NCBI RefSeq assembly: GCF_004023665.1
Contig: NZ_SAUF01000001.1
Span: 854,501-918,500, forward strand
DNA length: 64,000 nt
Direction of reading: 5' to 3'
Source of the DNA: Afifella aestuarii
GTDB taxonomy: Bacteria > Pseudomonadota > Alphaproteobacteria > Rhizobiales > Afifellaceae
Shown here: piece after piece, positions 1-8,652 of the stretch
How the letters are laid out: each line of letters opens with the position of its first letter
How positions within the stretch are numbered: position 1 is the stretch's first letter
Notes under the pieces: model-generated
The model's database searches: none
Seen by the model: only the letters and a program-made list of their open reading frames with translations
Told to the model about the DNA's origin: nothing
Position numbers and translations under genes: made by a program

Positions 1-491
1 ATCAGGCGGTGCGCATCATCCGCAATTTCGTCGAGCGCTGGGATCGCACGCCGCTCAAGGAGCAGGAAGAGATATTCGGGCGCAAGAAGGATAGCGGCGC
101 GCCCTTCGGCGGGACGCATGAAAGCGATGTGCCGGATTATACGCGCGATCCGCAGGGCGAGCTGACGCCGCTCGATTCCCATATCCGGCTTGCCAATCCG
201 CGCACGCCGGAGGCTGACGACAATCTCATCCTGCGGCGGCCATTCAATTATTCGAACGGCGTCACGAAGTCCGGCCAACTCGACCAGGGGCTCCTGTTCA
301 TCGCCTACCAGGCGGATCTGGAGAAGGGCTTCATCGCCGTTCAGACGAAGCTCAATGGCGAGCCGCTGGAGGAATACATCAAGCCCGTCGGCGGCGGGTA
401 CTTCTTTGTCCTGCCCGGGGTCACAAGCCCCGATCGCTATCTCGGACAGGACCTCATCGAAGCGGCTTCGACCGCCGATACGCCGATCTGA
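1..491 (+). CDS. efeB: EfeB-type Dyp peroxidase (deferrochelatase), C-terminal part
   Basis: The reading frame is already open at the left edge, so only the last ~163 residues are present. They match the C-terminal part of EfeB-type dye-decolourising peroxidases: a [15 protein letters not shown] segment, a GAPFGG turn, the distal LANPRTP stretch, an RRPFNYS motif and a GLLFIAYQ strand. EfeB is a periplasmic, haem-binding peroxidase of the EfeUOB ferrous iron uptake system. It is followed 29 bp later by an EfeO/EfeM-like gene on the same strand, as expected for an efe operon. The N-terminus, signal peptide and any efeU gene lie outside the window. Confidence 0.9.
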   Translation, partial: QAVRIIRNFVERWDRTPLKEQEEIFGRKKDSGAPFGGTHESDVPDYTRDPQGELTPLDSHIRLANPRTPEADDNLILRRPFNYSNGVTKSGQLDQGLLFIAYQADLEKGFIAVQTKLNGEPLEEYIKPVGGGYFFVLPGVTSPDRYLGQDLIEAASTADTPI

Positions 492-520
492 ATTCACCCA
501 GGGAAAGGAAAGACACCCTT

Positions 521-1357
521 ATGAACTTCACCCGACATCTGCGCGCAGGCGCCCTGGCATTTGCCCTCAGCACCACGGCTCTCACCGGGGCCATGGCGCA
601 AGACGCCTCCCTCGACCTCGTTGAGCCGCTCGCCCAATACAAGATCTACGTGGCCGAAAACACCGCAGAGCTGGTGAAGGACACGCAAGCGTTCGTTAAA
701 GCGATCAAGGACGGCGACGTGGAGAAGGCGAAGGAGCTCTTCGCGCCGACGCGTACGAGCTACGAGGCCGTGGAGCCGATCGCCGAGCTCTTCTCCGATC
801 TCGACGTCTCGATCGATGCTCGCGCCGACGATTACGAAAAGGGCGAAGAGGATCCGACCTTCACCGGCTTCCACCGCCTCGAATACGGGCTGTGGGAAGA
901 GGGCTCCACGGAAGGGCTCGATGAATATGCCGACCAGCTTATGTCGGACGTGAAGGATCTCAACAGCCGGATCAACGAACTCACCTTCCCGCCGGAAGTG
1001 GTCGTCGGCGGCGCGGCGGCGCTCATGGAAGAGGTTGCCGCGACAAAAATCTCGGGCGAGGAAGACCGTTACAGCCGCACCGATCTGTGGGACTTCAAGG
1101 CGAATTTCGACGGCGCCTACAAGATCTTCGATCTCTTGAAGCCGGTTCTGGAAGAGAAGGATTCCGAAGAGTTCCTCAAGACGGTGCAGGGCAATTTCGA
1201 CGACGTCTATGAGGTGCTCGAAGAGTACGAGACCGACGAGGGTGGCTACGTCTCCTACACGAAGCTCAGCGACGAAGATCGCAATCTCCTCTCCACCAAG
1301 GTGAATACGCTGGCGGAAGATCTTTCCACGCTGCGCGGCAAGCTCGGCCTCGGCTGA
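521..1357 (+). CDS. efeM: Iron uptake protein EfeM/EfeO-like, imelysin (M75) family
   Basis: This 278-residue protein has a Sec signal peptide ending near Ala26 (AMA-QD) and then a helical imelysin/M75 domain. The family HxxE metal-binding signature is HRLE at residues 118-121. It is thought to bind iron in the periplasm and work with EfeB and the EfeU permease. The length fits the short EfeM form: the N-terminal cupredoxin domain of E. coli EfeO (about 375 aa) is missing. It follows efeB by 29 bp and a strong hairpin closes the operon at 1422-1458, so it is the last gene. Confidence 0.88.
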   Translation: MNFTRHLRAGALAFALSTTALTGAMAQDASLDLVEPLAQYKIYVAENTAELVKDTQAFVKAIKDGDVEKAKELFAPTRTSYEAVEPIAELFSDLDVSIDARADDYEKGEEDPTFTGFHRLEYGLWEEGSTEGLDEYADQLMSDVKDLNSRINELTFPPEVVVGGAAALMEEVAATKISGEEDRYSRTDLWDFKANFDGAYKIFDLLKPVLEEKDSEEFLKTVQGNFDDVYEVLEEYETDEGGYVSYTKLSDEDRNLLSTKVNTLAEDLSTLRGKLGLG

Positions 1358-1421
1358 GCTCTCTGCGGAGAGTGGGAAAGGCCGTCTTCTCCGACGGCAG
1401 TTCACAACACGCGTGAAACAG

Positions 1422-1458
1422 AAAGCCCCGCTGCGGTTGGTCCGCAGCGGGGCTTTTT
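1422..1458. terminator. Bidirectional rho-independent terminator
   Basis: A perfect 15-bp stem (1422-1436 with 1442-1456) with a 5-nt loop, A-rich on the left and followed by Ts on the right. It sits between the convergent efeM and ABC exporter genes and can serve both. Confidence 0.88.
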
Positions 1459-1494
1459 CGATGCGTGGCTCGGATGCGGCGTGACGCGCCGTCC

Positions 1495-3303
1495 CTATTC
1501 GGCGGCGGCAGATTCCGGTTCGCGGCCACCGTCGTTGAACTGCAGCTCGGCGAGGCGCGCATAAAGGCCGCTCTTGGAAATGAGCGCCTGATGCGTGCCT
1601 TCCTCGACGAGCGCGCCGTTCTCCATCACCAGGATGCGGTCGGCATTGCGCACGGTCGCGAGCCTGTGGGCGATGACGAGGCTGGTGCGGTCCTTCATCA
1701 GCGTTTCGAGGGCGGCCTGGACGGCGACCTCGCTTTCCGCGTCGAGCGAACTCGTCGCCTCGTCGAGGAGAAGGATCGGCGCATCCTTCAAAAGCGCGCG
1801 GGCAATGGCGATGCGCTGCTTCTGGCCGCCCGAAAGGGTGATGCCGCGCTCTCCGAGCACCGTGTCGTAACCTTCCGGAAGCGCGCGGATGAATTCGTCG
1901 GCATTGGCGGCCTTGGCGGCTGCCTCGACGTCTTCGCGGCTTGCCGTCTCGTTGCCGAAGCGGATGTTGTCGAAGGCGGTCGCGGCAAAGATCGCCACGT
2001 CCTGCGGCACGAGCGCGATGCGGCGGCGGACCTCTTCCGGGTCCGCCTCGGTGATCGGAACGCCATCGACCATGACGGAGCCCGTCTGCGGGTCGTAAAA
2101 GCGCATGAGGAGAGCGAAAACCGTCGATTTGCCGGCGCCCGAAGGGCCGACGATCGCCACTCGTTCGCCGGCTCGGATGTCGAAGGCGACATTGTGGAGA
2201 ACCGGACCTGAGCCTTGCGGATAGGCGAAGGAGAGGTCGTCGAAGCGCACCTCGCCGCGGGCCGGGGTGGGCAGGGCCACAGGATTTTGCGGCTTCTTGA
2301 TTTCCGGTTCCGTCTCCAGAAGCTCGACGATCCGCTCGGTGGCGCCGGCTGCCTGGCTGATCTCACCCCAGACCTGGCCGATCTCGCCGAGGCCCGCGGC
2401 TGCAAACACCGAATAGAGAACGAACTGGCTGAGGCGACCGCCCGTCATGGTGCCGTCGACGACCGCCTGCGCGCCCCACCAGAGGACGACGACGACGCTC
2501 GCAAAGACGATGAAGATGGCAAAGGCGGTGAGGGCCGCACGCGCTGCCGTGGCGCTGCGAGCAGCCTGGAAGGCATCCTCGATGCGCACGCCGAAATAAC
2601 GCCGCGCCGGGGTCTCCTGATTGAAGGCCTGGACCGTGCGGACGCCCGAAATCGCTTCGGAGGCATAGGCGGAGGCCTCCGCCAGGCGATCCTGGGCGAA
2701 GCGCGAACGCTGGCGCACGCGCCGCCCGAACCACAGGATCGGCACGACGATGAAGGGGATCGCAGCAAGCACCAGAGCCGACAGGCCCGGGCTCGTCACC
2801 ACCATCATGACGACCGAGCCAAGGAACATCATGATGTTTCTGAGCGCGACGGAGGCGGCAAAGCTGATCGCGGCGCGGATCTGTGTGGTGTCGGCGGTGA
2901 GGCGCGACAAAATCTCGCCCGAGCGCGCCGTGTCGTAGAAGCCTGCCGAAAGCTGCATCATCCGCGTGAAGAGACCGTCGCGCAGGTCTGCGACGATGCG
3001 CTCGCCAAGCGTGGTGACGAGGTAGAAGCGCGCGGCGCTCGCACCGGCGAGGACCGCGACCACCACGAGCAGCATGGTGAAGTAACTGTCGATGAAGCCG
3101 GCGTTATCGGCGGAGAAGCCGAAATCGACGACACGCCTCACCGCCATCGGGATCGCGAGCGTTGCCAGTGTCGCAAGGATCAGCGCCGCAAGCGTTGCTG
3201 CGACACGTCCGCGATATCTGGCGAAATAGGGGACAAGCGCCTTGAGAGGGCGCAACGACGAGCGGCCGGCCTTGCGCGGCCTTTTAGAAGAGCGATCGGT
3301 CAT
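1495..3303 (-). CDS. ABC transporter, exporter type (fused TMD-NBD)
   Basis: A half-transporter of 602 residues from the chosen start (MTDRSS). The N-terminal half carries a six-helix type-I exporter domain (about 30-330). The C-terminal half is an ATPase with Walker A GPSGAGKST (386-394), signature LSGGQKQ (490-496), Walker B ILLLDE (about 510-515) and an H-loop (IAHRL). It would act as a homodimer in the inner membrane, of the MsbA/LmrA-like broad class. The substrate is not evident; lipid or drug export is possible. An upstream in-frame extension to 3369 lacks family features and was not used. Confidence 0.85.
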   Translation of the reverse strand: MTDRSSKRPRKAGRSSLRPLKALVPYFARYRGRVAATLAALILATLATLAIPMAVRRVVDFGFSADNAGFIDSYFTMLLVVVAVLAGASAARFYLVTTLGERIVADLRDGLFTRMMQLSAGFYDTARSGEILSRLTADTTQIRAAISFAASVALRNIMMFLGSVVMMVVTSPGLSALVLAAIPFIVVPILWFGRRVRQRSRFAQDRLAEASAYASEAISGVRTVQAFNQETPARRYFGVRIEDAFQAARSATAARAALTAFAIFIVFASVVVVLWWGAQAVVDGTMTGGRLSQFVLYSVFAAAGLGEIGQVWGEISQAAGATERIVELLETEPEIKKPQNPVALPTPARGEVRFDDLSFAYPQGSGPVLHNVAFDIRAGERVAIVGPSGAGKSTVFALLMRFYDPQTGSVMVDGVPITEADPEEVRRRIALVPQDVAIFAATAFDNIRFGNETASREDVEAAAKAANADEFIRALPEGYDTVLGERGITLSGGQKQRIAIARALLKDAPILLLDEATSSLDAESEVAVQAALETLMKDRTSLVIAHRLATVRNADRILVMENGALVEEGTHQALISKSGLYARLAELQFNDGGREPESAAAE

Positions 3304-3512
3304 TTGGTTTTGCAGGGAGCACGATTGGACATGTGGTGCAAGGGCTGCTGCACGGACTTGATAGCGCATGCCGGCTTCTGTATATCGCCGACGACAATTG
3401 CCTTTCTGCGCGGTGAAAGCCGTGGCATGACGATGGGCGCAGCGACGTAGGGCACGGACCTTGGGCGAAAGCGCCGAAGGCAGGCGGGCCGCTCCAACCG
3501 ACGAGACGAGAC

Positions 3513-3734
3513 ATGAAGAAAGACATCCATCCGGATTATCATCCGGTCAAGGTCGTGATGACCGACGGCACGGAATACTGGACCCGTTCGACCTATGGTG
3601 AGGATGGTGCCTCGCTGCAGCTCGATATCGATCCTTCGACGCATCCGGCCTGGACCGGCGGCGGCCAGCACCTCATCGACCGCGGCGGTCGCCTGTCGCG
3701 CTTCAAGAACAAGTACGCCGGCTTCCTCGGCTAA
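3513..3734 (+). CDS. rpmE: 50S ribosomal protein L31 (bL31)
   Basis: A 73-residue protein with the alphaproteobacterial L31 layout: N-terminal [10 protein letters not shown], a TDG turn, [13 protein letters not shown] and a C-terminal [10 protein letters not shown]. It lacks the zinc-binding Cys pairs, so it is the zinc-independent form. The gene is monocistronic and is divergent from the ABC exporter with about 210 bp between them. A hairpin and a terminator follow. Confidence 0.96.
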   Translation: MKKDIHPDYHPVKVVMTDGTEYWTRSTYGEDGASLQLDIDPSTHPAWTGGGQHLIDRGGRLSRFKNKYAGFLG

Positions 3735-3744
3735 GTCGCGTTGG

Positions 3745-3777
3745 CCGCTCCGAAAGGGCCCTTTCCCTAGGGAGCGG
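3745..3777 (+). other. Hairpin downstream of rpmE
   Basis: CCGCTCC (3745-3751) pairs with GGAGCGG (3771-3777). The loop contains a separate 14-bp perfect palindrome (3752-3765). There is no T-tract, so this is more likely a 3'-end structure than the terminator itself. Confidence 0.45.
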
Positions 3778-3830
3778 CAAGGCGCGGCAGCCGCAAAACG
3801 CCGCCTGCGTTCGTTGAACGTCAGAATCAA

Positions 3831-3860
3831 AAAGGCCGCTCCGAAGGGGCGGCCTTTTTT
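3831..3860. terminator. Bidirectional terminator between rpmE and rcdA
   Basis: A 12-bp stem with one G-T wobble (3831-3842 with about 3847-3858), a 4-nt loop, an A-run on the left and a T-run on the right. It lies between convergent rpmE (+) and rcdA (-). Confidence 0.85.
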
Positions 3861-3872
3861 GCTGGCGCGATG

Positions 3873-3917
3873 TTTGTCGGTGGCATCTTTGTCGGCGGCA
3901 TCTTCGTAGGCGGCGTC
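3873..3917. repeat. Three tandem 15-bp repeats
   Basis: Three consecutive 15-bp units (3873-3887, 3888-3902, 3903-3917) based on TTTGTCGGCGGCATC, the first two differing at one base and the third at about three. The stretch lies in the non-coding gap after the rpmE terminator. Reading frames through it do not resemble genes. Confidence 0.8.
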
Positions 3918-4017
3918 GGCGAAGAACGCCGGCAATGCCGATGTGCGAGCCGAAACTGCGCCCCGGCGAGGGGCGTCGTTTCGCGGGGCGGCTCGAGCGT
4001 GCTTTGCCTTGCAGGCG

Positions 4018-4542
4018 TCAGCCGACACGTTTCTCGAAGGCGTCCTGAAGGGCTGCAAGCTGGCTTGCCACCGGGCTCGGCGCTTCCTCCAGGGTCGAAC
4101 GACCATCGTCGAAAAGCGCCGCGTCGATCATCTGCACCCGCTTCTGCAGGGACACGGAGCGGTCGATCAGCGCCTTGAACCCTTCCGGAAGCTCTTCCCA
4201 GCCGGGACCGCGCATGGCGGTCAGCGCCTGATCGAGGTGGATCTTGTGCTTTTCTTCCGCCGCCTGATCGAGCGTCATCTCACCTTCGTTCACAGCGCGA
4301 TGCAGGAGGAGCCAGGAGGCGAGCTGCATCAGCCGCGTGGTGAGACGCATGGATTCCGTTGCATAGACGATGGACGCGGGACGATTGAGCCCGGACGCGG
4401 CCGCGCGCCCGTCCCCATCGAGATAGGCTGCCGTCTCCTCGACGAGCTGCATGCCCGCCTGGAACAATTCGCTGAATGTCTGCGAATGCGCATATGCGCG
4501 CCCGAAAGACAGTGGCTCTTCGCGGCTACCCGTTTGACGCAT
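4018..4542 (-). CDS. rcdA: RcdA, regulator of CtrA degradation (DUF1465)
   Basis: A 174-residue all-helical protein of the DUF1465 family. In Caulobacter RcdA is an adaptor that helps deliver CtrA and other substrates to ClpXP with CpdR and PopA. Recognisable parts are the N-terminal FGRAYAHSQTFSELFQAGM helix, the ESMRLTTRLMQLASWLLLHRA core helix, a WEELPEGFKALIDRS loop and a C-terminal helix. It is transcribed toward the terminator at 3831-3860. A TTAA-N7-TTAA CtrA-type box lies about 280 bp upstream. Confidence 0.85.
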   Translation of the reverse strand: MRQTGSREEPLSFGRAYAHSQTFSELFQAGMQLVEETAAYLDGDGRAAASGLNRPASIVYATESMRLTTRLMQLASWLLLHRAVNEGEMTLDQAAEEKHKIHLDQALTAMRGPGWEELPEGFKALIDRSVSLQKRVQMIDAALFDDGRSTLEEAPSPVASQLAALQDAFEKRVG

Positions 4543-4702
4543 GGACTTGATCCCTTTTGGCTATTCAAAGCCGAGGGCCGCGCCTCGGCAAGTGCGGGAG
4601 CCGGGTTCTCCACCGGCTTCTCGATCGTGGAGCCAGTTCAGACACCCCGACGAGGCCGAATTCAAACGGATTGTAATCAAATAGTAAAGATCGCGACGCG
4701 GC

Positions 4703-4730
4703 CTAAAAAAAGAGCCGCTGGGCGGCTCTT
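4703..4730 (-). terminator. Rho-independent terminator of the DUF1192 gene
   Basis: A 9-bp stem (4710-4718 with 4722-4730) with a 3-nt loop. Read on the minus strand it is followed by a run of seven Ts. It should separate the DUF1192 transcript from rcdA. Confidence 0.8.
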
Positions 4731-4817
4731 AGGCTGATACAGGGAGGCGTCAAACAGAGTGAACAGGATCACTCAGATCCAAACCTGATTGGATGGTGTC
4801 ATTAGAAATTAGAAAGG

Positions 4818-4832
4818 TTAATCCGCGGTTAA
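4818..4832. promoter_or_regulatory. CtrA-type box TTAA-N7-TTAA
   Basis: The sequence TTAATCCGCGGTTAA matches the full CtrA half-site pair with exact 7-bp spacing. It lies 30 bp beyond the 3' end of the DUF1192 gene and upstream of rcdA, with the 4703-4730 terminator in between. A role at rcdA is inferred from position and from rcdA belonging to CtrA circuitry. Confidence 0.35.
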
Positions 4833-4862
4833 GCGGGGAACGACAAGCTGAACGATCGGCCT

Positions 4863-5051
4863 TCAGCGCTTGAAAACCGCGTCCGCCGCGGCGCGTCCGC
4901 CCTTCTTGCGCGTCAGCTCCTGTTGGATGCGCGCAATCTCGGCCTCGCAAAGCGCGATGCGTTCTTCGAGCTCGTGTTCTGAAAGGAGCGAGAGGTCTTC
5001 CCCCACCGTATGGACCGGCTTTTTCACCGGCCTGTCGTCGTCTGCAAACAT
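4863..5051 (-). CDS. DUF1192 family protein
   Basis: A 62-residue protein with the DUF1192 hallmarks: an N-terminal MFADDDRP and a charged predicted coiled coil (LSEHELEERIALCEAEIARIQ). No enzymatic residues are visible. The family is common in Hyphomicrobiales next to rcdA and quinone oxidoreductase genes, as here. It is divergent from the downstream oxidoreductase (139 bp). Function unknown. Confidence 0.8.
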   Translation of the reverse strand: MFADDDRPVKKPVHTVGEDLSLLSEHELEERIALCEAEIARIQQELTRKKGGRAAADAVFKR

Positions 5052-5190
5052 CGTCGCCCATCTGGTTTCGGCCTTTGGCGCGAAGGATAACGCTGCATCC
5101 GCTGGCTGTCAGCGTTTCATTGTCGGCGCTTCACCCATTCAAAATCCGACTTCCACGCGCTAGGTTCACGGCAGATTGTGGGGAGGATGC

Positions 5191-6195
5191 ATGAACATTC
5201 CGCAGACGATGGAAGCCGTTGCCATCACCGAGCCGGGCGGGCCGGAGGTGCTGGCGCTCGAAGAGCGCGCCGTGCCGCAGCCGGGAGAAGGCGAGCTTCT
5301 CGTCAAGGTCGCAGCGGCGGGCATCAACCGGCCGGACGTCCTGCAGCGGCTCGGCCGCTATCCCGTGCCGAAAGGGGCCTCCGATATTCCGGGGCTCGAA
5401 ATCTCCGGTCATGTGGTGGCGGCAGGCGAGGGCGCGGAACGCTTCAGCATCGGCGATGCGGTGGTGGCGCTTCTGCCAGGCGGCGGCTACGCCGAATATG
5501 CGACGGTGGCGGAGACGAACGCTCTGCCGCTGCCGCAAGGCCTGTCGCTCATCGAAGGCGCGGCCTTGCCGGAAACGACTTTTACCGTCTGGCACAATGT
5601 CTTCGAGCGCGGCTCGCTCAGGCCCGGCGAGACGCTCCTCGTTCATGGCGGCACGTCGGGCATCGGCACGACGGCGATCCAGCTCGCCAAAGCCTTCAAC
5701 GCCCATGTTCTGGTGACGGCGGGGTCGGATGAACGCTGCGAGGCGGCGAGGCGCATCGGTGCCGACCGGGCGATCAATTACAACAGCGAAGATTTCGTCG
5801 AGGTGGTGCGCGAGTTCACCGGCGGCGACGGCGCTGACGTCATCCTCGATATGGTCGGTGGCAGCTATACGCAGCGCAATTTGCAGGCGGCGGCGGTCGA
5901 CGGACGGATCGTGCAGATCGCCTTTCTCAAAGGGCAGCGCGCGGAGGTCGATCTCGCGCTGATCATGCAGAAACGGCTCATCCTGACGGGCTCGACTTTG
6001 CGGCCGCAATCGGTGGACGCGAAGGCCGAACTCGCGCGCATGCTGGAGGAAACGGTGTGGCCGGCGATCGCGGCTGGACGCTACACGCCGGTCATTCACG
6101 CGGTGGTGCCATTTGCCGATGTCGTGGAAGCGCACCAGATGATTGATGCTGAACATGTCGGCAAGATCGTCTTGAAAGTCGATCCGCGCGCATAG
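5191..6195 (+). CDS. NAD(P)H-quinone oxidoreductase, PIG3/MDR family
   Basis: A 334-residue zinc-independent medium-chain dehydrogenase/reductase. It has a GroES-like N-terminal half and a Rossmann domain with the GGTSGIG nucleotide motif (153-159); the zinc ligands of alcohol dehydrogenases are absent. It probably reduces quinones with NADPH. The ATG at 5191 is preceded by GGGAGG (5181-5186), so it is preferred over an in-frame TTG at 5176. It lies between the DUF1192 and trcR genes. Confidence 0.9.
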   Translation: MNIPQTMEAVAITEPGGPEVLALEERAVPQPGEGELLVKVAAAGINRPDVLQRLGRYPVPKGASDIPGLEISGHVVAAGEGAERFSIGDAVVALLPGGGYAEYATVAETNALPLPQGLSLIEGAALPETTFTVWHNVFERGSLRPGETLLVHGGTSGIGTTAIQLAKAFNAHVLVTAGSDERCEAARRIGADRAINYNSEDFVEVVREFTGGDGADVILDMVGGSYTQRNLQAAAVDGRIVQIAFLKGQRAEVDLALIMQKRLILTGSTLRPQSVDAKAELARMLEETVWPAIAAGRYTPVIHAVVPFADVVEAHQMIDAEHVGKIVLKVDPRA

Positions 6196-6334
6196 CTTTG
6201 CGACCTCAAGCTTATCGCAACGGCGCATTGCGTGCTTCGCCGGGTGCCCGTATATGTCGGGCAACTTCCCGTCCACCGACGTGAATCACGCTCTGCCGGA
6301 GACACTCCGGCAGAGAACACAGGAGGATCATGCC

Positions 6335-7021
6335 ATGGCGTCAACGCCTCTGATGCCGAAAGCGACCGCCGTATGGCTGGTCGACAATACTTCGCTCACC
6401 TTCGAGCAGATCGCACATTTCTGCCGGCTGCACCCTCTCGAAGTCAAAGCGATCGCCGATGGTGACGCCGCCCAGGGTATCAAGGGGATCGATCCGGTGA
6501 TCGGCGGACAGCTGGCGCGCGATGAGATCGAAAAGGCCGAACGCGATCCGACCTATCGGATGAAAATCCTGGTCTCCAAAGTGCGCGTGCCGGAGACGAA
6601 GCGGCGCGGACCGCGCTACACGCCCGTTTCCAAGCGGCAGGACCGGCCGAACGCCATTTTGTGGCTGGTGCGCAACCATCCGGAACTGAAGGATTCGCAG
6701 ATCATCCGTCTCGTCGGCACGACGAAGCCGACGATCGAGGCGATCCGCGAGCGCACGCATTGGAACTCGGCGAATCTGCAGCCGGCCGATCCCGTCACGC
6801 TCGGCCTGTGCTCGCAGCTCGAACTCGACCTCGAAGTCCGCAAAGCGGCGAAAAACGCCCCGGCCGTGGAAGAAGAGGGCGCACGCCTTCTGTCCGCGGA
6901 AGAGACGACGCGCCGTCCGCAGCCTTCCGAAAGCGATACCGGACACGAGCGCGAGCCCGACATCGATCCGGATTCGGTTTTCGCCAAGCTCAAGAATTTG
7001 AAGTCGAGCGACGTCACCTGA
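6335..7021 (+). CDS. trcR: Cell-cycle transcriptional regulator TrcR (DUF1013)
   Basis: A 228-residue DUF1013 protein. The start MASTPLMPKATAVWLVDN and the paired helix-turn-helix-like segments (LTFEQIAHFCRLHPLEVKAI near the N-terminus and a LRNHP-type repeat further on) are typical of the family. In Caulobacter it is reported to influence ctrA transcription. AGGAGG at 6321-6326, 8 nt before the ATG, fixes the start. The C-terminal ~60 residues are acidic and probably disordered. With rcdA it makes this a small cell-cycle locus. Confidence 0.85.
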   Translation: MASTPLMPKATAVWLVDNTSLTFEQIAHFCRLHPLEVKAIADGDAAQGIKGIDPVIGGQLARDEIEKAERDPTYRMKILVSKVRVPETKRRGPRYTPVSKRQDRPNAILWLVRNHPELKDSQIIRLVGTTKPTIEAIRERTHWNSANLQPADPVTLGLCSQLELDLEVRKAAKNAPAVEEEGARLLSAEETTRRPQPSESDTGHEREPDIDPDSVFAKLKNLKSSDVT

Positions 7022-7111
7022 TCCCGCGTGAGCTCAGTTGTGAGCAGCTGAGTTTTCGGGAGGGCTTGTGGAGAAAATTCTGACGGTGGCGGGTGATCCG
7101 CCACCCTTTCT

Positions 7112-7828
7112 TTGACCCTGGTGGTGCTCGTTGCCGGCACCGTCAGAGGCTTTGCCGGGTTCGGCGCCGGCCTCGTCTTCGTCCCCTTTGCAGGATCTCT
7201 GATCGGACCTCGCGCCGCGGTCATCGTCTTGTGGGCGATCGATTCCCTGCCGACGCTTCCCATCCTCATTCCGGCTTTGCGTGTGTGCAATTACCGCTCC
7301 GTCCTGCCGGCGGCAGGCGGTGTGGCGCTGTGCGCGCCCTTCGGCGCCTATCTCCTTGCGACCGCGGATCCGCTCGTCTTGCGCTGGGGCATGTCGGGGG
7401 TGGTTCTCGCGCTCGTCGTCCTGCTCGGCTCCGGCCTGCGCTTCACCGGGCCACGGCGTCCCGCCTCCGCTTTCGGCGTCGGCATGCTGTCGGGGCTTCT
7501 CGGCGGTGCGACGCAGCTCTCCGGGCCGCCGGTCGTCGTCTATTGGATGAGCGGGCACGAGGCGGCAGCGGAAATCCGCGCCAATCTCATCGTCTTCTTC
7601 GCGCTGTCGACGGTGATCACGGGGTTGTCGTTCTGGGCGAACGGCATCTTCAGCGAAGACGCGCTGATACGTGCGGCGGTCGCCGCGCCCGTCTATTTCG
7701 TCGCGCTCATTCTCGGACAGAAGATGTTCGGCTTTGCCTCCGAAAAAGTGTTCCGGAGGGTGGCGCTCGGCCTCATCGTCGCCGCCGCCATCATGGCTTC
7801 GCCCGCCTTCGACGGGGTGCTGCGGTAA
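7112..7828 (+). CDS. TauE/SafE family sulfite exporter-like permease
   Basis: About 238 residues and very hydrophobic, with roughly 7-8 predicted membrane segments. The TauE/SafE signatures are the N-terminal GFAGFGAGLVFVP motif and a second GLLGGATQLSGPP motif, marking the two inverted halves. Members export or import sulfur-containing anions; the substrate here is unknown. The start is uncertain: TTG at 7112 or GTG at 7121, with an in-frame stop at 7094. It follows trcR by 90 bp. Confidence 0.82.
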   Translation: MTLVVLVAGTVRGFAGFGAGLVFVPFAGSLIGPRAAVIVLWAIDSLPTLPILIPALRVCNYRSVLPAAGGVALCAPFGAYLLATADPLVLRWGMSGVVLALVVLLGSGLRFTGPRRPASAFGVGMLSGLLGGATQLSGPPVVVYWMSGHEAAAEIRANLIVFFALSTVITGLSFWANGIFSEDALIRAAVAAPVYFVALILGQKMFGFASEKVFRRVALGLIVAAAIMASPAFDGVLR

Positions 7829-7902
7829 GCGTGCAATGCAGCCGGCCGGACGCCGGCTGCTGATTTTGGCGCGGTCTTTCCGAAGCCGCGTTTCTCAGAT
7901 GC

Positions 7903-8652
7903 TCAGGCGGCGGAGAGCCGCTCCATGACATCTGCATCGACGTCGAAGTTCGCATAGACGTTCTGCACGTCGTCGTCGTCTTCGAGCGTGGCGATGAGCT
8001 TCATCAGCGTGCCGGCCTTTTCTTCGTCGACCGGTGTCAGGGTCTGCGGCTTCCAGATGGCGCGCACGGATTCCGCATCGCCGAGCGTTTCGGCAAGCGC
8101 GGAGGAGACGTCGCCCAGATCCTCGAACTCGGTGAGGATGGTGTGGCCTTCCTCGTCGCTTTCGACGTCGCTCGCGCCGGCTTCGATCGCGGCTTCGAGC
8201 ACCTTCTCCGGGTCGCCGGCGGAGGCCGGGTAATAGATCTCGCCGACACGCTCGAACATGAAGGCGACGGAGCCGGTTTCACCGAGCGAGCCGCCGTTCT
8301 TGGCGAAATAGGAGCGCACCGCGCCGGCCGTGCGGTTGCGGTTGTCGGTCATCGCCTCGACGATGAAGGCGACGCCGCCCGGGCCATAGCCCTCGTAACG
8401 GATCTCTTCGTAATTGTCGCCGTCGCCGCCGGTCGCCTTCTGGATCGCACGCTCGATGTTGTCCTTCGGCATCGACTGCGCCTTGGCATTCTGCACGGCC
8501 AGGCGCAGGCGCGGATTCGAATTCGGATCGGGATCGCCGACCTTGGCGGCGACGGTGATCTCCTTCGACAATTTGGAGAACAGCTTGGAGCGGGCCGCAT
8601 CCTGGCGGCCCTTGCGGTGCATGATGTTCTTGAACTGTGAATGGCCCGCCAT
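7903..8652 (-). CDS. yebC: YebC/PmpR family regulator
   Basis: A 249-residue protein of the normal YebC length and full family pattern: [18 protein letters not shown] at the start, [15 protein letters not shown] in the first domain and YEGYGPGG in the middle. YebC proteins are annotated as transcription factors and more recently as translation factors at proline-rich stalls. In many proteobacteria yebC sits immediately before ruvC. Here ruvC is about 23 kb away and this copy is on the opposite strand. Confidence 0.95.
   Translation of the reverse strand: MAGHSQFKNIMHRKGRQDAARSKLFSKLSKEITVAAKVGDPDPNSNPRLRLAVQNAKAQSMPKDNIERAIQKATGGDGDNYEEIRYEGYGPGGVAFIVEAMTDNRNRTAGAVRSYFAKNGGSLGETGSVAFMFERVGEIYYPASAGDPEKVLEAAIEAGASDVESDEEGHTILTEFEDLGDVSSALAETLGDAESVRAIWKPQTLTPVDEEKAGTLMKLIATLEDDDDVQNVYANFDVDADVMERLSAA

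Noticed and set aside
2215-3450. 411-codon open frame antisense to the ABC exporter
   Set aside because: The exporter on the minus strand has every ABC motif; the antisense product is Arg/Asp/His-rich without domains.
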